From: Argentina anserina
Taxonomy: Eukaryota > Streptophyta > Magnoliopsida > Rosales > Rosaceae
NCBI RefSeq assembly: GCF_933775445.1
Contig: NC_065876.1
Coordinates: 18,414,001 to 18,478,000, forward strand
DNA length: 64,000 nucleotides
Direction: 5' to 3'
In this document: in pieces, positions 23,752 through 35,770 of the stretch
Position numbering within the stretch: the first letter of the stretch is position 1
Layout of the letters: each line of letters opens with the position of its first letter
The notes under the pieces: generated by a model
Database searches by the model: none
The model's input: only the letters and a program-made list of their open reading frames with translations
What the model was told of the DNA's origin: nothing
Translations under genes and position numbers: made by a program

Positions 23752-25600
23752 CAAGTACAGAATATCAACCTGCAGTGATGCATCTAACAATCTCAACACT
23801 GTGAGCTTATATAGCCCTTTGACCATATATGAAAGCAACCAAACATCAGTGATGAATTAGAATAACAAGAACCTCTATAGTACTCTAGCTTACCTGTTTT
23901 AGATTATTTAAAAAGCTTCTTGTTAGGTAGGCCTGTATAATTGCACGTGCACTCAAAAACAAAAGCTGATAACTATTTTCCTGTAGTTGAAGCAGGCCTC
24001 ATTGTTAGATATCAATTTACAGAAAGAAAACCAGCTCATTTCATGATGATGTACAGAACTGTTAATTGCAACTTGCAAGGGTCCAACAAAGGAAACACGA
24101 GAGCTCGATTGAATATCAAGTTTATAGCTCAAAGTTGCCAGAACATTGCAGTACCATTAAATTCAGTTTGGATACTGAGATTTTCAGGTCTTTAGTCAAC
24201 AGAACATTAATATAATAGGGATTAGACACGAGCAAGAAATGTACCTTAATTGCAGAAAAAAGTCTAGCCTGGGTTGTGGCCAATCCTTTCCAACTAATGG
24301 CATAAACTGACCTAAAACATCAGACCTGGAAAAATGTTTCAATGTTAAAGTTGCATTGAATTAGCATTAACATCAGTGCAAAGCATTATATCCTTTATGG
24401 TTTTTTTTTTCTTTTAAATCCTTTTACCTCCAACAGATTTTGTACATTTCAAGAGCTGTCATACAATAGTCAAATGGGTTACTATTCTGGCAATGGATCA
24501 GGTTATCTTATGGTTTTACCCAATGGTTCTGGGTGGGAAACAAAATCACAACTATCAGCATAGCTAAAATAATAACATCAACAATTGAAGACATATTACG
24601 CAAACAGTAGCCTTACTTGGTAATAGTTCCATCAACATCAAAAATTACAATATGTGCATTCCCTTTCCATATGGTATATATGTGCATCAACCTGGTAAAT
24701 ATAAGCATCAGTTATGTGTTAGGAATCTCCAACTTTGCATGATTTTGTTCGGATATAAAGAGCACCAAATATTGACAAACTTGTTGTGTTCCTAGAACTC
24801 TGAGAAACTGAAAGTTATCACATTTTGGCCTTCTTTGAGATTTAGTGATGCTATCTACTCAGTGGTGGGAATATTTGTCCTTACAAATTGCTTTTGAGGG
24901 GATTCGGGAGCTGCTTCAACGTGAGATTTATGCAAACTGGATTCAGAATCAACAAATTCCTCCTCATTCGAACAATTACTGCTGGTGTGCTCAAGTGTTT
25001 TGACCCTTCGGAATGGCCACAGCCTCCATCTGCGTCCAGAAGGAGTTGACGTTTTTTCTGTGTCATCTTGTTCTACAGGTATTACATCCTTGCTCTCTAA
25101 AGGTAAATCTAGACCAAATGCAGCCATTCCAAGAACAACAGGAGCTACTTTCTCCCATGAAAAGTATCTACCTTTATATCTGACGATTGGGTTCTCATTT
25201 TTTACAATTGCAGTAGCAGAAGAACTGAAATCCTCTGCAGAAACACGACAGGTATCAAAGGCTTCAGCAGCAGCAGTCACACCCATACCCGCCCAAAGTT
25301 CATTCCTACACAGTGAGATCTCAACCATTGAAAAATGCATAATAAGTAAACTAAAATAAGATTTTAGAATCAAGCAGAAATAAAGATATCCAAAATGTTA
25401 GAAGACAATGGAAACGAGGGGAGGGTACTTACTATTGCTTGAACAAACTTGTGTTATTTTACTGGGAGATGAAGTTCCAGGTTCTATTGACTCACTTTTA
25501 CTGCATTCATCTCTGGCTGCATGTCTTTCTTCATCAGTCTCAGTCTTATCAACTTCTGCCAATGCATTGCTGACAGAATGTGCGGACACACTATCAATAC
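23752..25600 (-). pseudogene. Phosphatidate phosphohydrolase (lipin/PAH) pseudogene, copy B
   Basis: Longer copy than A. The exon near 25409-25600 reads VSAHSVSNALAEVDKTETDEE..., and the large exon from about 25345 to 24777 holds the lipin middle domain (EISLCRNELWAGMG, YFSWEKVAPVVLGMAAFGLD, GRRWRLWPFRRVKTLEHT, VDSESSLH, VRTNIPTTE). A TAG at 24855-24857 replaces an expected Gln codon (TTE-stop-IASLNLKEGQN), and a 4-bp deletion follows in FSFSTRVLG near 24797. Exon 24617-24691 encodes DVDGT, the canonical catalytic box, but is one base too long; exon 24245-24325 has lost 4 bp; exon 23894-23980 is intact (Gly to Ser in ENGY). The N-LIP exons and the last exons are absent. None of the lesions is shared with copy A, so the two decayed independently after duplication. 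Confidence 0.87.
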
Positions 25601-25659
25601 TGATTTGTATTGGAATAATGATCAGAAACCACAGGGGTAATGCTAATTGCAAATAAGAA

Positions 25660-26300
25660 CAGAGTTATGCTTCTATCATATATATCACATTATAATCAGG
25701 ATTCCAGGAAATCGATCACAAGAAGCATATCCATATTCAGAATCATCTTAAAATCGCCATATAGTTGGAAAATTCATTGCAGATAAGCAGTCAGCTAGAG
25801 TAAACTGGAAAATAAACACGGTTAGAAAATAACTTCTCTTTTACACCATCAACTACTTCCCACATATATTTCTCCTCTTGTTTCATTTCTCTTCCTTGAC
25901 GGCCTGCTTCTCCAGCACCAACAGATATTCCATGACAGTTAAGCAATAGGACAGGTAAATCATCTCCATATATAAGAAGTTGTCATCATGTGTAAGACAC
26001 TACTGATCAATCTAGTTAATTACTGATCTGAAGTAATATACAAGGAAAGGATACAGTGACACTAAATGCGTCTCTCACATGCAAAACCACAAAGGATCGG
26101 GATAGACATGCAACGACCACCTTGTCAGTCCCTTATTAAAAGATCGTGACTTGCTATTGACTACAGATGTTCCAATAGTAAGGCCATGGAGAAACACAAT
26201 TTTTACACAGAAACACTTGACAATTAGTGGATTGGGGGATAAGACTGTCCAGATCACAAACAAAAGATAAACTAATTTAGTGCATTGGGGATAAACACTT
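25660..26300. other. No gene recognised
   Basis: Upstream flank of PAH copy B on the minus strand. No exon of the lipin N-terminal domain was found here. Confidence 0.5.
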
Positions 26301-26320
26301 AACTGGGCATTAGGCCAGTT

Positions 26321-26935
26321 CTATGTAGCACCGACACCGCGACACCGACACGGCGTGACACCGCGACACGGCAAATCTTAAAAACCTAGATTCCGACACG
26401 GCGTCGACACGGAAATTTATATATAATTTAATACATATTAATGTGTAAATATATATATATATATATATATATTAATGTTCTTCTGTTACTATTTAGATAT
26501 ATATATTTAATATATTAATATATAATGTTCTTTTTCTTCACATCTAGCAGATTCTCAGCAACCAAATCTTTCTTGGGTTCTTGAATTCCAGAGAGACCCA
26601 CTTCAATTCCCACCACAAAATCACAGATAAGGCTTTTTTTGCGTCATCCTCTGCTTTGAAGCAAAACAGAAAGAAAGTCGCGAGGTGGGAACTGATCGAG
26701 GGGTAAGGCTTAGGGCTTAGGTTTTTTTAAAAAAAGAAAAAAAAATTTCAAAATGCTGATGTGGCATGTCGGAAACAGTAGGTGGCATGTCGGTCAACGT
26801 GTCGGGCAGTGTCAAAAAGTCAACATTTTCTGACACGCCACGTGGCGTGTCGGACACCGTGTCGGGGCGTGTCGGCGTGTCGGGCAGTGTCGGACACTCC
26901 AACACTTCAGCCTTTGAAGTGTCGGTGCTACATAG
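26321..26935. mobile_element. TIR DNA transposon / MITE, 615 bp, 8-bp TSD
   Basis: Termini CTATGTAGCACCGACAC and GTGTCGGTGCTACATAG are perfect 17-bp inverted repeats. GGCCAGTT (26313-26320) and GGCTAGTT (26936-26943) flank it, an 8-bp duplication with one change. Both ends are packed with GACAC/GTGTC strings, which look like subterminal transposase-binding repeats; an AT-rich core with (TA)n lies between. No transposase ORF, so non-autonomous. Eight-base duplication suggests hAT, but the family is not proven. The related sites at 20354 and 31775 (CCAGTTACACAT) have no insert. Confidence 0.87.
26453..26472. repeat. (TA)n microsatellite inside the MITE
   Basis: About ten TA units in the AT-rich core of the TIR element. 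Confidence 0.85.
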
Positions 26936-27009
26936 GGCTAGTTACACATAAAAAAACAGTTCGAGAGAAAACATACATGGGGCTTCCATTCTTCTTTGTC
27001 TCTTTATAA

Positions 27010-28460
27010 GGTACATGTTTGGTATAATCAATGAGTAAACGTAGGATCAGAAAGGTTACAATTTATAAGTTGTCTTTATATATACTATAAATTATAGAGC
27101 ATCAGAAAAAGTTGAAGGTTCTAAAATTTCCCTAATTGATGAATTCCCGCAATCTGTGTTGATTTAAATCAAGCAGATCAGTCTATATAGTAATTAGGCA
27201 ATGAACAACCTCATGGACAGTTCTAAAATCAAATAACAGAGAGAAAAACACTACTGCAAAATAAATCAACCTTATCCCTGAATCCATATGTTATAATTGT
27301 ACAGTAAAATGTAAAAAGCAGAACATAAGTTAGTTAGAGAGTTACATTCGACGGCAATACGGAAGAGATCCAACAAAGACAAAGACTTAGTGACGCTGAG
27401 CGGTTCTTTACAAGGGATGGGAACTCTAACTTATAAGAGCTATTATTTCATTTTGATTTTGAATTATTTTTCTCTCATAAGAGTTTTTTGGTTGAAGCTC
27501 AATTGTTTTAGTCTCAAGTAGCTAATCGATGTTTACTGATAATTCTTCATTCTGAATCAGTTCTCAAACACTAATAGGATATTAATACATGATTTTTTTA
27601 AAATAATATATGAATGAAACCAAATCTTGAGAAAATAAGAATATATGGAGATCAAATTATCATTAAATCTGACCAATAAAAAAATCAGAGGAAGAGATAC
27701 CTCAGAAGAGCTAAGTGTGTAGCCTGGGTATAAAAGGATACAGACCCATCTGCCAGCTTGTTGTTGACCCAATTCTCTTTTCTTCTCACTCGTTCCACAA
27801 AAATGAAAGCACTCCCTATAGATTCTCCTCCTTCATGACAGTCGATATTTGAAGCAATTAAAATATTAAATAAACCTATCGACAAGGTAATAATGATTTC
27901 TTACTATTTATCTCAGCAGACAGTGAATTGGATTTAAGCGAGTTATCAGAATGAAATAGTCAAAACACGATCTACCTCTCTGAACACAATTATGTGGAGT
28001 AACTAAAAGAAACGACCTACCTCACTAAACACTATTATTTTTGCGGCACTCCTTAATTTTTTCCTTTAATGGCTCTTGCTTCTTGTCTGTGAAACCCAAA
28101 CAAAAAAAATATTAAGTTAGTTCTAATCAAAGGAAACTATCCATCGGCATGAAAATTAGATAAATTCACCAGGTCAGGCATGAAAAATATGACTAAAGTA
28201 TTAGGAGATAACATAGACAAAGAAGGCAAAGTTGAGCAAGTATTCTGATAGAATTATAAGACAGTTTGGAACAACCTTTCTACTTTCATCACATACTCAA
28301 TTATGCAAAATAGTTGAAAGAAGGTCCTATTTGAAACTAATGTATTGTACTACTATTTCAGCCTATTCTTGTATAGGTAAAAAACACTAAATTCTTTACA
28401 AACATTTGATACAAAGCCAATGTATTTTTATAAAGCTTTCATTCCTTTAATAGATCATTC
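27010..28460. other. No gene recognised; one exon-like minus-strand segment
   Basis: Mostly AT-rich. At about 27730-27840 the minus strand reads HEGGESIGSAFIFVERVRRKENWVNNKLA then ...SFYTQ, with exon-like composition and a CAG/GCTACAC boundary, but I do not recognise it and cannot place neighbouring exons. Confidence 0.25.
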
Positions 28461-28547
28461 AAGCACTGTAGAATGCATATCAAAGTTTCCCAAAACCAAA
28501 TAAACACATATATCTATATGCATTAACGCCCTAATAAGAACTCGAAC

Positions 28548-29460
28548 ATCGTTTGCATGATCAGACCTCTTCTTAAATGATAAAGCTTACACATCCCATG
28601 TTGTATAAGTATAGCCAAACCTCTTTCTTGAAGTTGGCCTACACTTTATAAATTGATTTTCAAATACAGCACATAATAAACATAAGTAATAACATGAGTT
28701 GTACCATTAATCTGAAGCCGAATGTTGCCTTTGCCCATCACTCACATCCTTGTGTTGTAGCCAAGCTTTAGCAAATGTATGTATGCATTGTTGAAATTTG
28801 AGAACCACTGTCTATTGCCACACATATGATTATTGCACCCATAATCCAGAAACCACACCTCCTCTCTTTTTGCTTTGTTAGCATCAACAAAAGCCATCAG
28901 AAGCATCTCTTCTTCAACAAAAGCCATCAGAAGCATCAGAAGCCACATTCATATTGAAAACGTCCTAGTTTGTGACATTTAAAGCACTCCACGGTAGCTC
29001 TATTTACAGGCTGCCTCATTCTACCTCTTCCTCAACCTCGAGCTGCAAATCCCCTGCCTCTGTTTCCTCCTTCGAATCGTTCCCCATAAGAGACTTTCAA
29101 AGCCTGTTCGTCTCATATATCTCTGCTATGACGATTCAACCTCTGCTCATGAACCATGAGACTGCTTTGTAGTTCATCTATTGTCAACATGTCCAAGTCA
29201 TTGGACTCCTCTATTGAACACACAACATAATAAAATCTTGAGGTCATTGATCTCAGGATTTTACCTCATTCATGTCCTCACCTCCATGGACCTTCATCTT
29301 GTTGACAATTGAGAGTGTTCGGGCAAAATACTCATCCACCTTCCCCCCCCCCCCCCCCCGCCCTCTTTCATCTGGAGAACTTCAAACTCTTTCCTTAGAG
29401 CCTGCCTCTGTGCCCTCTTCACTCTTGTTGTGCCGTGATACTTTTGCCTCATCGAATTAA
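28548..29460 (-). mobile_element. Ty1/copia gag-protease fragment inserted in a duplicated module
   Basis: On the minus strand, in order: gag helical region (KYHGTTRVKRAQ, EFEVLQMKEG, YFARTLSIVNKMKVHGG), a decayed stretch, LKVSYGERFEGGNRGRG, a zinc knuckle CFKCHKLGRFQYEC in which the His is Arg, then the protease segment VWFLDYGCNNHMCGNRQWF where the catalytic DSG is DYG, then MSVMGKGNIRLQ and the GAG-pre-integrase start. Frameshifts and stops are present. No LTRs are attached and no TSD was found. The paralogous module at 22.9-23.5 kb lacks it. Confidence 0.85.
29343..29359. repeat. Poly(C) run of about 17
   Basis: On the minus strand this is a G run in the copia gag after KEG, where relatives carry a Glu/Gly/Ser codon stretch. 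Expansion by slippage is likely. Confidence 0.85.
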
Positions 29461-29989
29461 AAATGGATCAAAAAGAAAACAATATCAAATGATTCAAAAC
29501 TCAGAATTCAAAATCCACATAACTTCTATTAAAAAAAATCCACATAATAAAAGTAAAATTTCAGAGGACAAAGCGTACCTAAGGAAACCTGATTACCCAT
29601 AAGCTAATTGTCATGGATGCTTGCACTTATACCTTCTGAAAAAAAGAAGAAGCAATTACACTATTAAAAATCAATTGAGAAAAACAGCAATTCAAAATCT
29701 ACAAAAGAATATAACAATAGTGATGCATAATGACACTGATGTATCTAATCTTCAGGAAGTAAGTAAAATTAACAGCTTTGCAAGATGTACTTTGAGCTCA
29801 GCATGACAGCTTCTAATTTTGTTATCAGATCTGAACCTTACAAAGAAGGCACTCTACTCCTAAATTGGCCTAATTGAAAAAAAAAAAGTTGCGCATGTAA
29901 ACCAAAAGCAACAAAGATAAGCAAGAATCTCATATATAGGAGTTTGATGCCCCAAATAACCAAATCCAATAACTCTCCGCAATCCGAAC

Positions 29990-31425
29990 TGGAGGATCTT
30001 GGTCTCCAAGAATCTCATGCATTGCTTCTGCTATTAGCTGTTCAATGATATCGTTTAGTGAAAATTGCAAGTTTATACTGATATTCTTCCATTTAAATTA
30101 GCATATGAAGCCAGAATCTGCCTGAGAATACTATGAGTGACTCAAACTCTAGATTCCACCTCTACCAGAAAAAATTTTTAGTGACCTGATCAATGTATTA
30201 CTGCAGTTACTATTGACTCAAGTCATTTTCAGCCTCCTTTAATTTTTCAGATATTAAAAATACTTTAGATGTACCTTAATTCATTGACTTGGGGATTTTA
30301 CCTCAAGAGTAGACCACAAATCCAATCTATAAAAGACTGAAAATAATGAGAAGTCGATTACATCCCGATATCCTAAAAATATTTGAGATAAATGAACTGG
30401 ACTAATGCCTGTAAAGTGTAACATAAAGCTTTAAGTAAACTTACTCTAATTATTCAATCTATCAATCTGGTCTTCCAAGGTCTCTCAGTCCTTCAATATC
30501 CGCACCTCCCTCACCTACTTCCTTTCTCTCTTGATCTCTCAGGCTTATATATAACATGAATCATTAAACTACTAATAACCATATGAAGCAAATGAATATA
30601 TTCGATCATTTAGTCATTTATTAGCAAAGCTTTAAAAAGAAAAGTAAAAAGGATTCAACAATAGCCATACCTGTAACCCGAAATGCAGAGTCTCTTCCTT
30701 CCTTCCCGAAGACAAACCTGATACAATAAAGCTAGCAATTGAAAATATTCATCATCAACTTGATATCTTCACAATTGAAAGCTAGCTCAATATTAGAATC
30801 AAGGTACTTAACTTTATCATATGGCACAAATCCAAACAACTACGCAAATACAATATGATCACAAATAAAAGGAGCACAAATACAATTCAATCACGGACAG
30901 AGCCACTTGCTTTGTGATTTTATTGATTATACTGCTGCATGATGAATACAATTTGACTACAATCTTATGAAAAAAAAGGAAGACAGTAATAGCAAAGCAC
31001 AGATATCGTTCAATTAAGAACAGAGACATTTGCCATTTATTGAGGCAAGTCACCTTTTGTGATCTTCGTAAATGATTTTATCGTACTTCACCGAAGGACA
31101 GCACCATTTGTCTTCTGAACTACCAAAAGCAAAGCACAAATACAATTCAATTAGAAGAAAAGATGAACTGCTTCATCATTTCTCTTAAATTTGATTCCAA
31201 GTCGAAACCAAAATATGAAAAGATAATAGAGGAGAAAGAAGCAAATTTACAATTAAGAGAAATTGTTAGTCCCATGAGATCAAATCAGAAACTTAGCAGA
31301 AGTAAGCAAACCTCACTTGTCTCTTGCCATATGAGATCGCCGCCCTTCTTATCTTCAATTGCAGACCATACTCTCTCCTCTATCACTCCCGTTTCTCTCT
31401 CTCCCTCTCTCTCTCCACTTTAATA
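29990..31425. other. No gene recognised
   Basis: AT-rich, short ORFs. A TCTCTCTC-rich tract at about 31375-31418 and small repeats (for example AATACAATTCAAT) are the only structure noticed. Confidence 0.5.
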
Positions 31426-31840
31426 TCCAGCTATCTTTTCACAACAATATCGCCGGCTTGATAAACCCCTCAGATATCGACTAAACAGACCCACAACATC
31501 CATGGAACTACCAGTAGATAGACCCAATAGACTCTGCGATCTGAACTGGAGGATCTTGGTTTGCTTGATTGGGATTAGCCCGCCCCTGAACCTTTACCAC
31601 CTTTCTTCTTGCGTCCAGGATTCCCCGAAAATTTTAAAAACATAAGACAATAGCCTTCCACCTGAACTTCATCTAGCATGTACCACCAGAACCAAATTCC
31701 AAAAATCCAAAACGAAAATACTTAATTTTGGTATCCAAAAGAACACAAGAACTACAGGAAAAACATTTTAGGCCAGTTACACATAAAACATTTGTTCAAG
31801 AGACAGCGTACCTGCAGCTTCCATCCTTCTTAGTCTCTTG
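31425..31840. repeat. Duplicated module (uninterrupted copy)
   Basis: Starts with CAGCTATCTTTTCACAACAAT, which also occurs at 22.39 kb, and continues with the segment shared with 20.02-20.42 kb. It holds the empty sites for the LINE tail (near 31620) and for the MITE (near 31775). Confidence 0.8.
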
Positions 31841-31984
31841 ATAAGGTACCTGTTTGGGGTGAATTAGTGAAAGTAAGATCAGAAAGGTTGCAAATCATAA
31901 GTTGTCTCCATATATACTATAGATTACAGAGTATCAACAAAAGTTGAAGGCTATCATCCTCATATGTAAAGGTTGAATCTTCTT

Positions 31985-32250
31985 CCTAAGTTTAAATGAA
32001 TTCCATATATACTATAGATTACAGAGTATCAACAAAGCTAATGTATTTATAAAACTTTCATATTTTTAACAGATCATCCAAGCACAAAAAAAAAACCCAA
32101 AAAAAAATCCACTTACTTTCTACACTTTCCCTATAGACCATCCTCTTCAACTGAACAACTGGAAAATGTTTGAATACAATTTTGGCCTTTTTCTCTTCTA
32201 ACTGTCTCAATAAATAAAGATATAGAGAATATGGAACCACTCTTCATTTG
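31985..32250. repeat. Duplicated module, also at 35040-35310
   Basis: GTTGAATCTTCTTCCTAAG ... CATATATACTATAGATTACAG ... AGATCATCCAAGCAC recurs at 35.04-35.16 kb, followed in both places by the CCTCTTCAAYTGAACAAC segment. Confidence 0.8.
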
Positions 32251-32473
32251 TTTCCATCTGCATCATCCTTGAACTCTTCATTTTCATTCCCAGTGCTCTT
32301 CTCAGTACTAATTTCCCTTGTCACTTTCGTTGCTTTATCTCCTTCTCCTGAATCCACATGATCATCCGTTATCTCTTCAACTTTTAGCTACTCATTTTTA
32401 TTTCCCTGGTCTTCTCCACTGCCTCCTCCTACATTCCAGTTTTCTTCCACATTACCGCCAAAATACATATCTG
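32244..32473 (-). pseudogene. Candidate terminal exon, acidic C-terminus, of an unrecognised gene
   Basis: From a good acceptor (TTCTACAG at about 32474-32481) the minus strand reads DMYFGGNVEENWNVGGG, SGEDQGNKNE, a TAG stop, then VEEITDDHVDSGEGDKATKV, TREISTEKSTGNENEEFK, DDADGNK and TGA. Apart from the one TAG the frame is open for 75 codons and strongly acidic, unlike the surroundings. The EISTEK part resembles the candidate exon near 12.7 kb. Possible upstream exons are 33015-33051 (LGESKGVKLLF) and 33419-33540 (FVIAEPFGGDWWLPPTQKC, ...SAMLEAAR, with a GTGAG donor). Product unknown; the in-frame stop suggests a pseudogene. Confidence 0.4.
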
Positions 32474-32479
32474 TAGAAC

Positions 32480-34200
32480 ATGCTTCACCTTAAAACATTT
32501 AGATCCCGGGCTGGATATAGCTTGAACATCCTGAATATCTTCAAGATTTCAACCTATATCTCCTCTTTAAAACACTTGCAAAAGTTCAATGCTTGTATTC
32601 AGAAAACAGAAAATAAAACACACAAGGTTACCAATCATATCAAAAACACATACACCGTAAAATCAAGCCAATCATCATATATACCATGGCAGATGGAAGA
32701 AAGCAAGAGAATTGAGTTATTGAACACAAACTATACAAATCCAACTTAGCCAATTATCATGAATCAACATTGTTATCACCAATCAGAAGATTCTGATCCT
32801 AAACAAAACCCAGTTGAGTTCACCCACATAAATACACTTTCGAACTAAATCAATCCAAAACAAACTCCCACTTCTAACAACAGTTGTAGAAAACAGAGTA
32901 AAACTCCAAGGCACCAACAAATCAACTCAGATCCAAACATGAACAAAACCAAATCCAATTCCAGCAAAATCTCACAATACAAACACAAAACACAAATATT
33001 AGGAGAAAACAACACATACCAGAAGAGAAGCTTCACTCCCTTAGATTCTCCCAACCCTAAAAAAGTAAAACCCCTTTTCAGTTTCTGGCAGGTAAGTTAC
33101 CAAAGCTGATTATATTTCCAAGGACGTAACTCAAAAACAACACATACCAGGGGCAAATCTATCAATGTTAGATTAACAACTACCAAAACACAAAACATTA
33201 TAGTCAGATAGCATAATAAACTCCATCTAGAGCAATCTAAAACACTTATATTTAGGGTAAGAACACCATACACACACACATAAGAAGAAAAATTCAGAGA
33301 AATAAAAATATACCATGCTGCCAAATTTCGAAAACTTATCAATCAAAAATAAAATAATCCACAGTCCCAAAAGAACATTAACAGAGTCACCAAAAAAAAG
33401 AATTTTAACAAAACTCACCTTGCAGCTTCAAGCATAGCTGAAACATTAACAAAATCTGCCAAGAACATGCACTTCTGTGTAGGTGGTAGCCACCAATCCC
33501 CACCAAAAGGCTCTGCTATCACAAAGTAACCAGAAAGCACCAACCTACAGATAAGAACACACAACAGGTACTCATTAATAAAACATACAAATATAAAATG
33601 AATTAGTAGCAATAAAAGAAGAAGGAAAAAGAAAGAAAAAAGGAAAAAATCACTTTCTAAAGTCACAGTGTACGTATTTCATCTACCTGCCTATTTCAGC
33701 TTGATAGATACTTCTATTGTTTGAATAGGAAAAAGAACTACAACCCTACTAGATGACAAACCAAAATTATAAATACACCGTATATGAAAATAACCTCACA
33801 CAGACTATATTATTTAATCACTGGTGTCTTAACTAAAAGCAGTAATCAATCACTGAAGAGACTAATTTGCAATATATAGAAATTTAATAGACACACACAA
33901 TCTGAGGCAACCTAATATGCATACCAATTGAGCCAACAACAGTTGTTACAGCAGCAGGTATATCTCAGTAATATAATCCAGAAAGCTTAACTACTCCCGC
34001 CTGCTTAGTTAACTGAAATTAATTCGACACTAAAGAAAATCATTAATAAAAATTTTAATACGAAAGAAAGAATCAGAAAGTACCTAAGAAAGAAATTCCT
34101 CTGTGGATAGAGTCAGAGTACTTACTTATCAACCATTGCTTGCAACACAGCCATGAATGAAAATTTAACTATAAGAAAATCCATACCTTGGTGTGCTCTT
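32480..34200. other. Mostly intron-like AT-rich sequence, two exon-like segments on the minus strand
   Basis: Apart from the two segments mentioned under the candidate exon at 32.24 kb (33015-33051 and 33419-33540) nothing is supported. The exon reading EPFGGDWWLPP is the most protein-like. Confidence 0.3.
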
Positions 34201-34928
34201 CCTCCATATACTCAAAGTTTATTGCAGTAACAAAACAGAAACAATCAAACATTGGCAAAAAACCTAAACATGGATGAATATTCCTGCTTCGATAAGACGC
34301 TGGGCTCAGATATATGTGAACAAAGTCTATTTCAAGACCACGAAAGGTCTCATATTGAGCTGGGATACACATTACCATCATTCCTCCATTTACTCAAAGT
34401 TTATTGCAGTAACAAAACAGAAACAATCAAACATTGGCAAAAAACCTAAACATGGATGAATATTCCTGCTTCGATTAGACGCTGGGCTCAGATATATGTG
34501 AACAAAGTCTATTTCAAGACCACGAAAGGTCTCATATTGAGCTGGGATACACATTACCATCATTCCTCCATTTACTCAAAGTTTATTGCAGTAACAAAAC
34601 AGAAACAATCAAACATTGGCAAAAAACCTAAACATGGATGAATATTCCTGCTTCGATTAGACGCTGGGCTCAGATATATGTGAACAAAGTCTATTTCAAG
34701 ACCACGAAAGGTCTCATATTGAGCTGGGATACACATTACCATCATTCCTCCATTTACTCAAAGTTTATTGCAGTAACAAAACAGAAACAATCAAACATTG
34801 GCAAGAAACCTAAACATGGATGAATATTCCTGCTTCGATTAGACGCTGGGCTCAGATATATGTGAACAAAGTCTATTGCAAGACCACGAAAGGTCTCATA
34901 TTGAGCTGGGATACACATTACCATCATT
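34201..34928. repeat. Satellite-like tandem array, 4 x 182 bp
   Basis: Units start at 34201, 34383, 34565 and 34747; they differ by only a few bases, so amplification is recent. A short ORF repeats in each unit (MNIPASIRRWAQIYVNKVYF), but 182 is not a multiple of three, so the array is not one protein. The unit length is in the range of plant satellite monomers; with four copies it is a minisatellite-scale local array. Confidence 0.95.
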
Positions 34929-35035
34929 GCAACCACAAGAACAAACATGACTATACTATACAGTGGACTCACAACCAAGCCCCAAACTCCCAACATAAAA
35001 CTATAGCAATGGCTTCTATGACACATCTACATCAA

Positions 35036-35440
35036 GGTTGAATCTTCTCCCTAAGTTTAAATGAATTCCATATATACTATAGATTACAGAGTATCAATAA
35101 TGCTAATGTATTTAGAAAACTTTCATTATTTTAACAGATCATTCAAGCACAAAAAATACCCAAAAGAAAAATCCACTTACTTTCTACCTTTTCCCTATAG
35201 ACCTCTAAAATGCTCTAATCCTCTTCAATTGAACAACGGGAATTGTCATCTTACAAAAAATGTCTGTATGGCCTTTTGCTCTTCTAAATGTCTCAATAAT
35301 TAATGGAACCACTCTGTTCAACCTTGTATCCAAAACGAACTATACTAGAAAAACCTCAAAATAATAAAAAGTTTTAGACACCCAACACTAGACAAAAGAA
35401 GAAATTAATTGTTCTCGGTTTAGATGTCATTTCTACATAT
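35036..35440. repeat. Duplicated modules (copies of 31985-32250 and 20577-20770)
   Basis: Both modules sit next to each other here, in the same order as at 31.98-32.25 kb, and the second extends further to match 20.58-20.77 kb. This copy therefore links the other two. Confidence 0.8.
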
Positions 35441-35770
35441 ATCCTAATTAATCAATCTAGCAGAAGCATCAATATATCCTTTACAACTCTACTCGTTAAC
35501 ATCAGAAATTCATGACCCATGTCTAACAGACGAGTAGTCAACTAGAGACTTACCCAAACCCCCCATGAATCATATTGCTGAAGGAAAACGAGAATTAGTT
35601 AGAACCATACCGCAAGCTGTGACTAGTTCTACACACTTTGTATGAAAAAAGGAATAAAAAATTTGGAGGAATAACAAAAGAACACAACAGATTAGCAGCA
35701 ACCTAATTCAAATTGTAACAACAAAAACAAAACCGAATCAATAAACCAAAATACCCAAAACGTAGAAACT
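35440..35770. other. No gene recognised
   Basis: AT-rich; intron-like when read on the minus strand behind the leader-like segment at 35.77-36.11 kb. Confidence 0.4.

Noticed and set aside
34250..34330. Box C/D snoRNA in the 182-bp unit
   Set aside because: ATGGATGAAT resembles a C box, but no D box with terminal stem was found at a suitable distance.
34201..34928. Repeated 61-aa ORFs as a gene family or repeat protein
   Set aside because: The unit is 182 bp, so frames shift between units and each ORF stops in the next unit; it is a DNA repeat.
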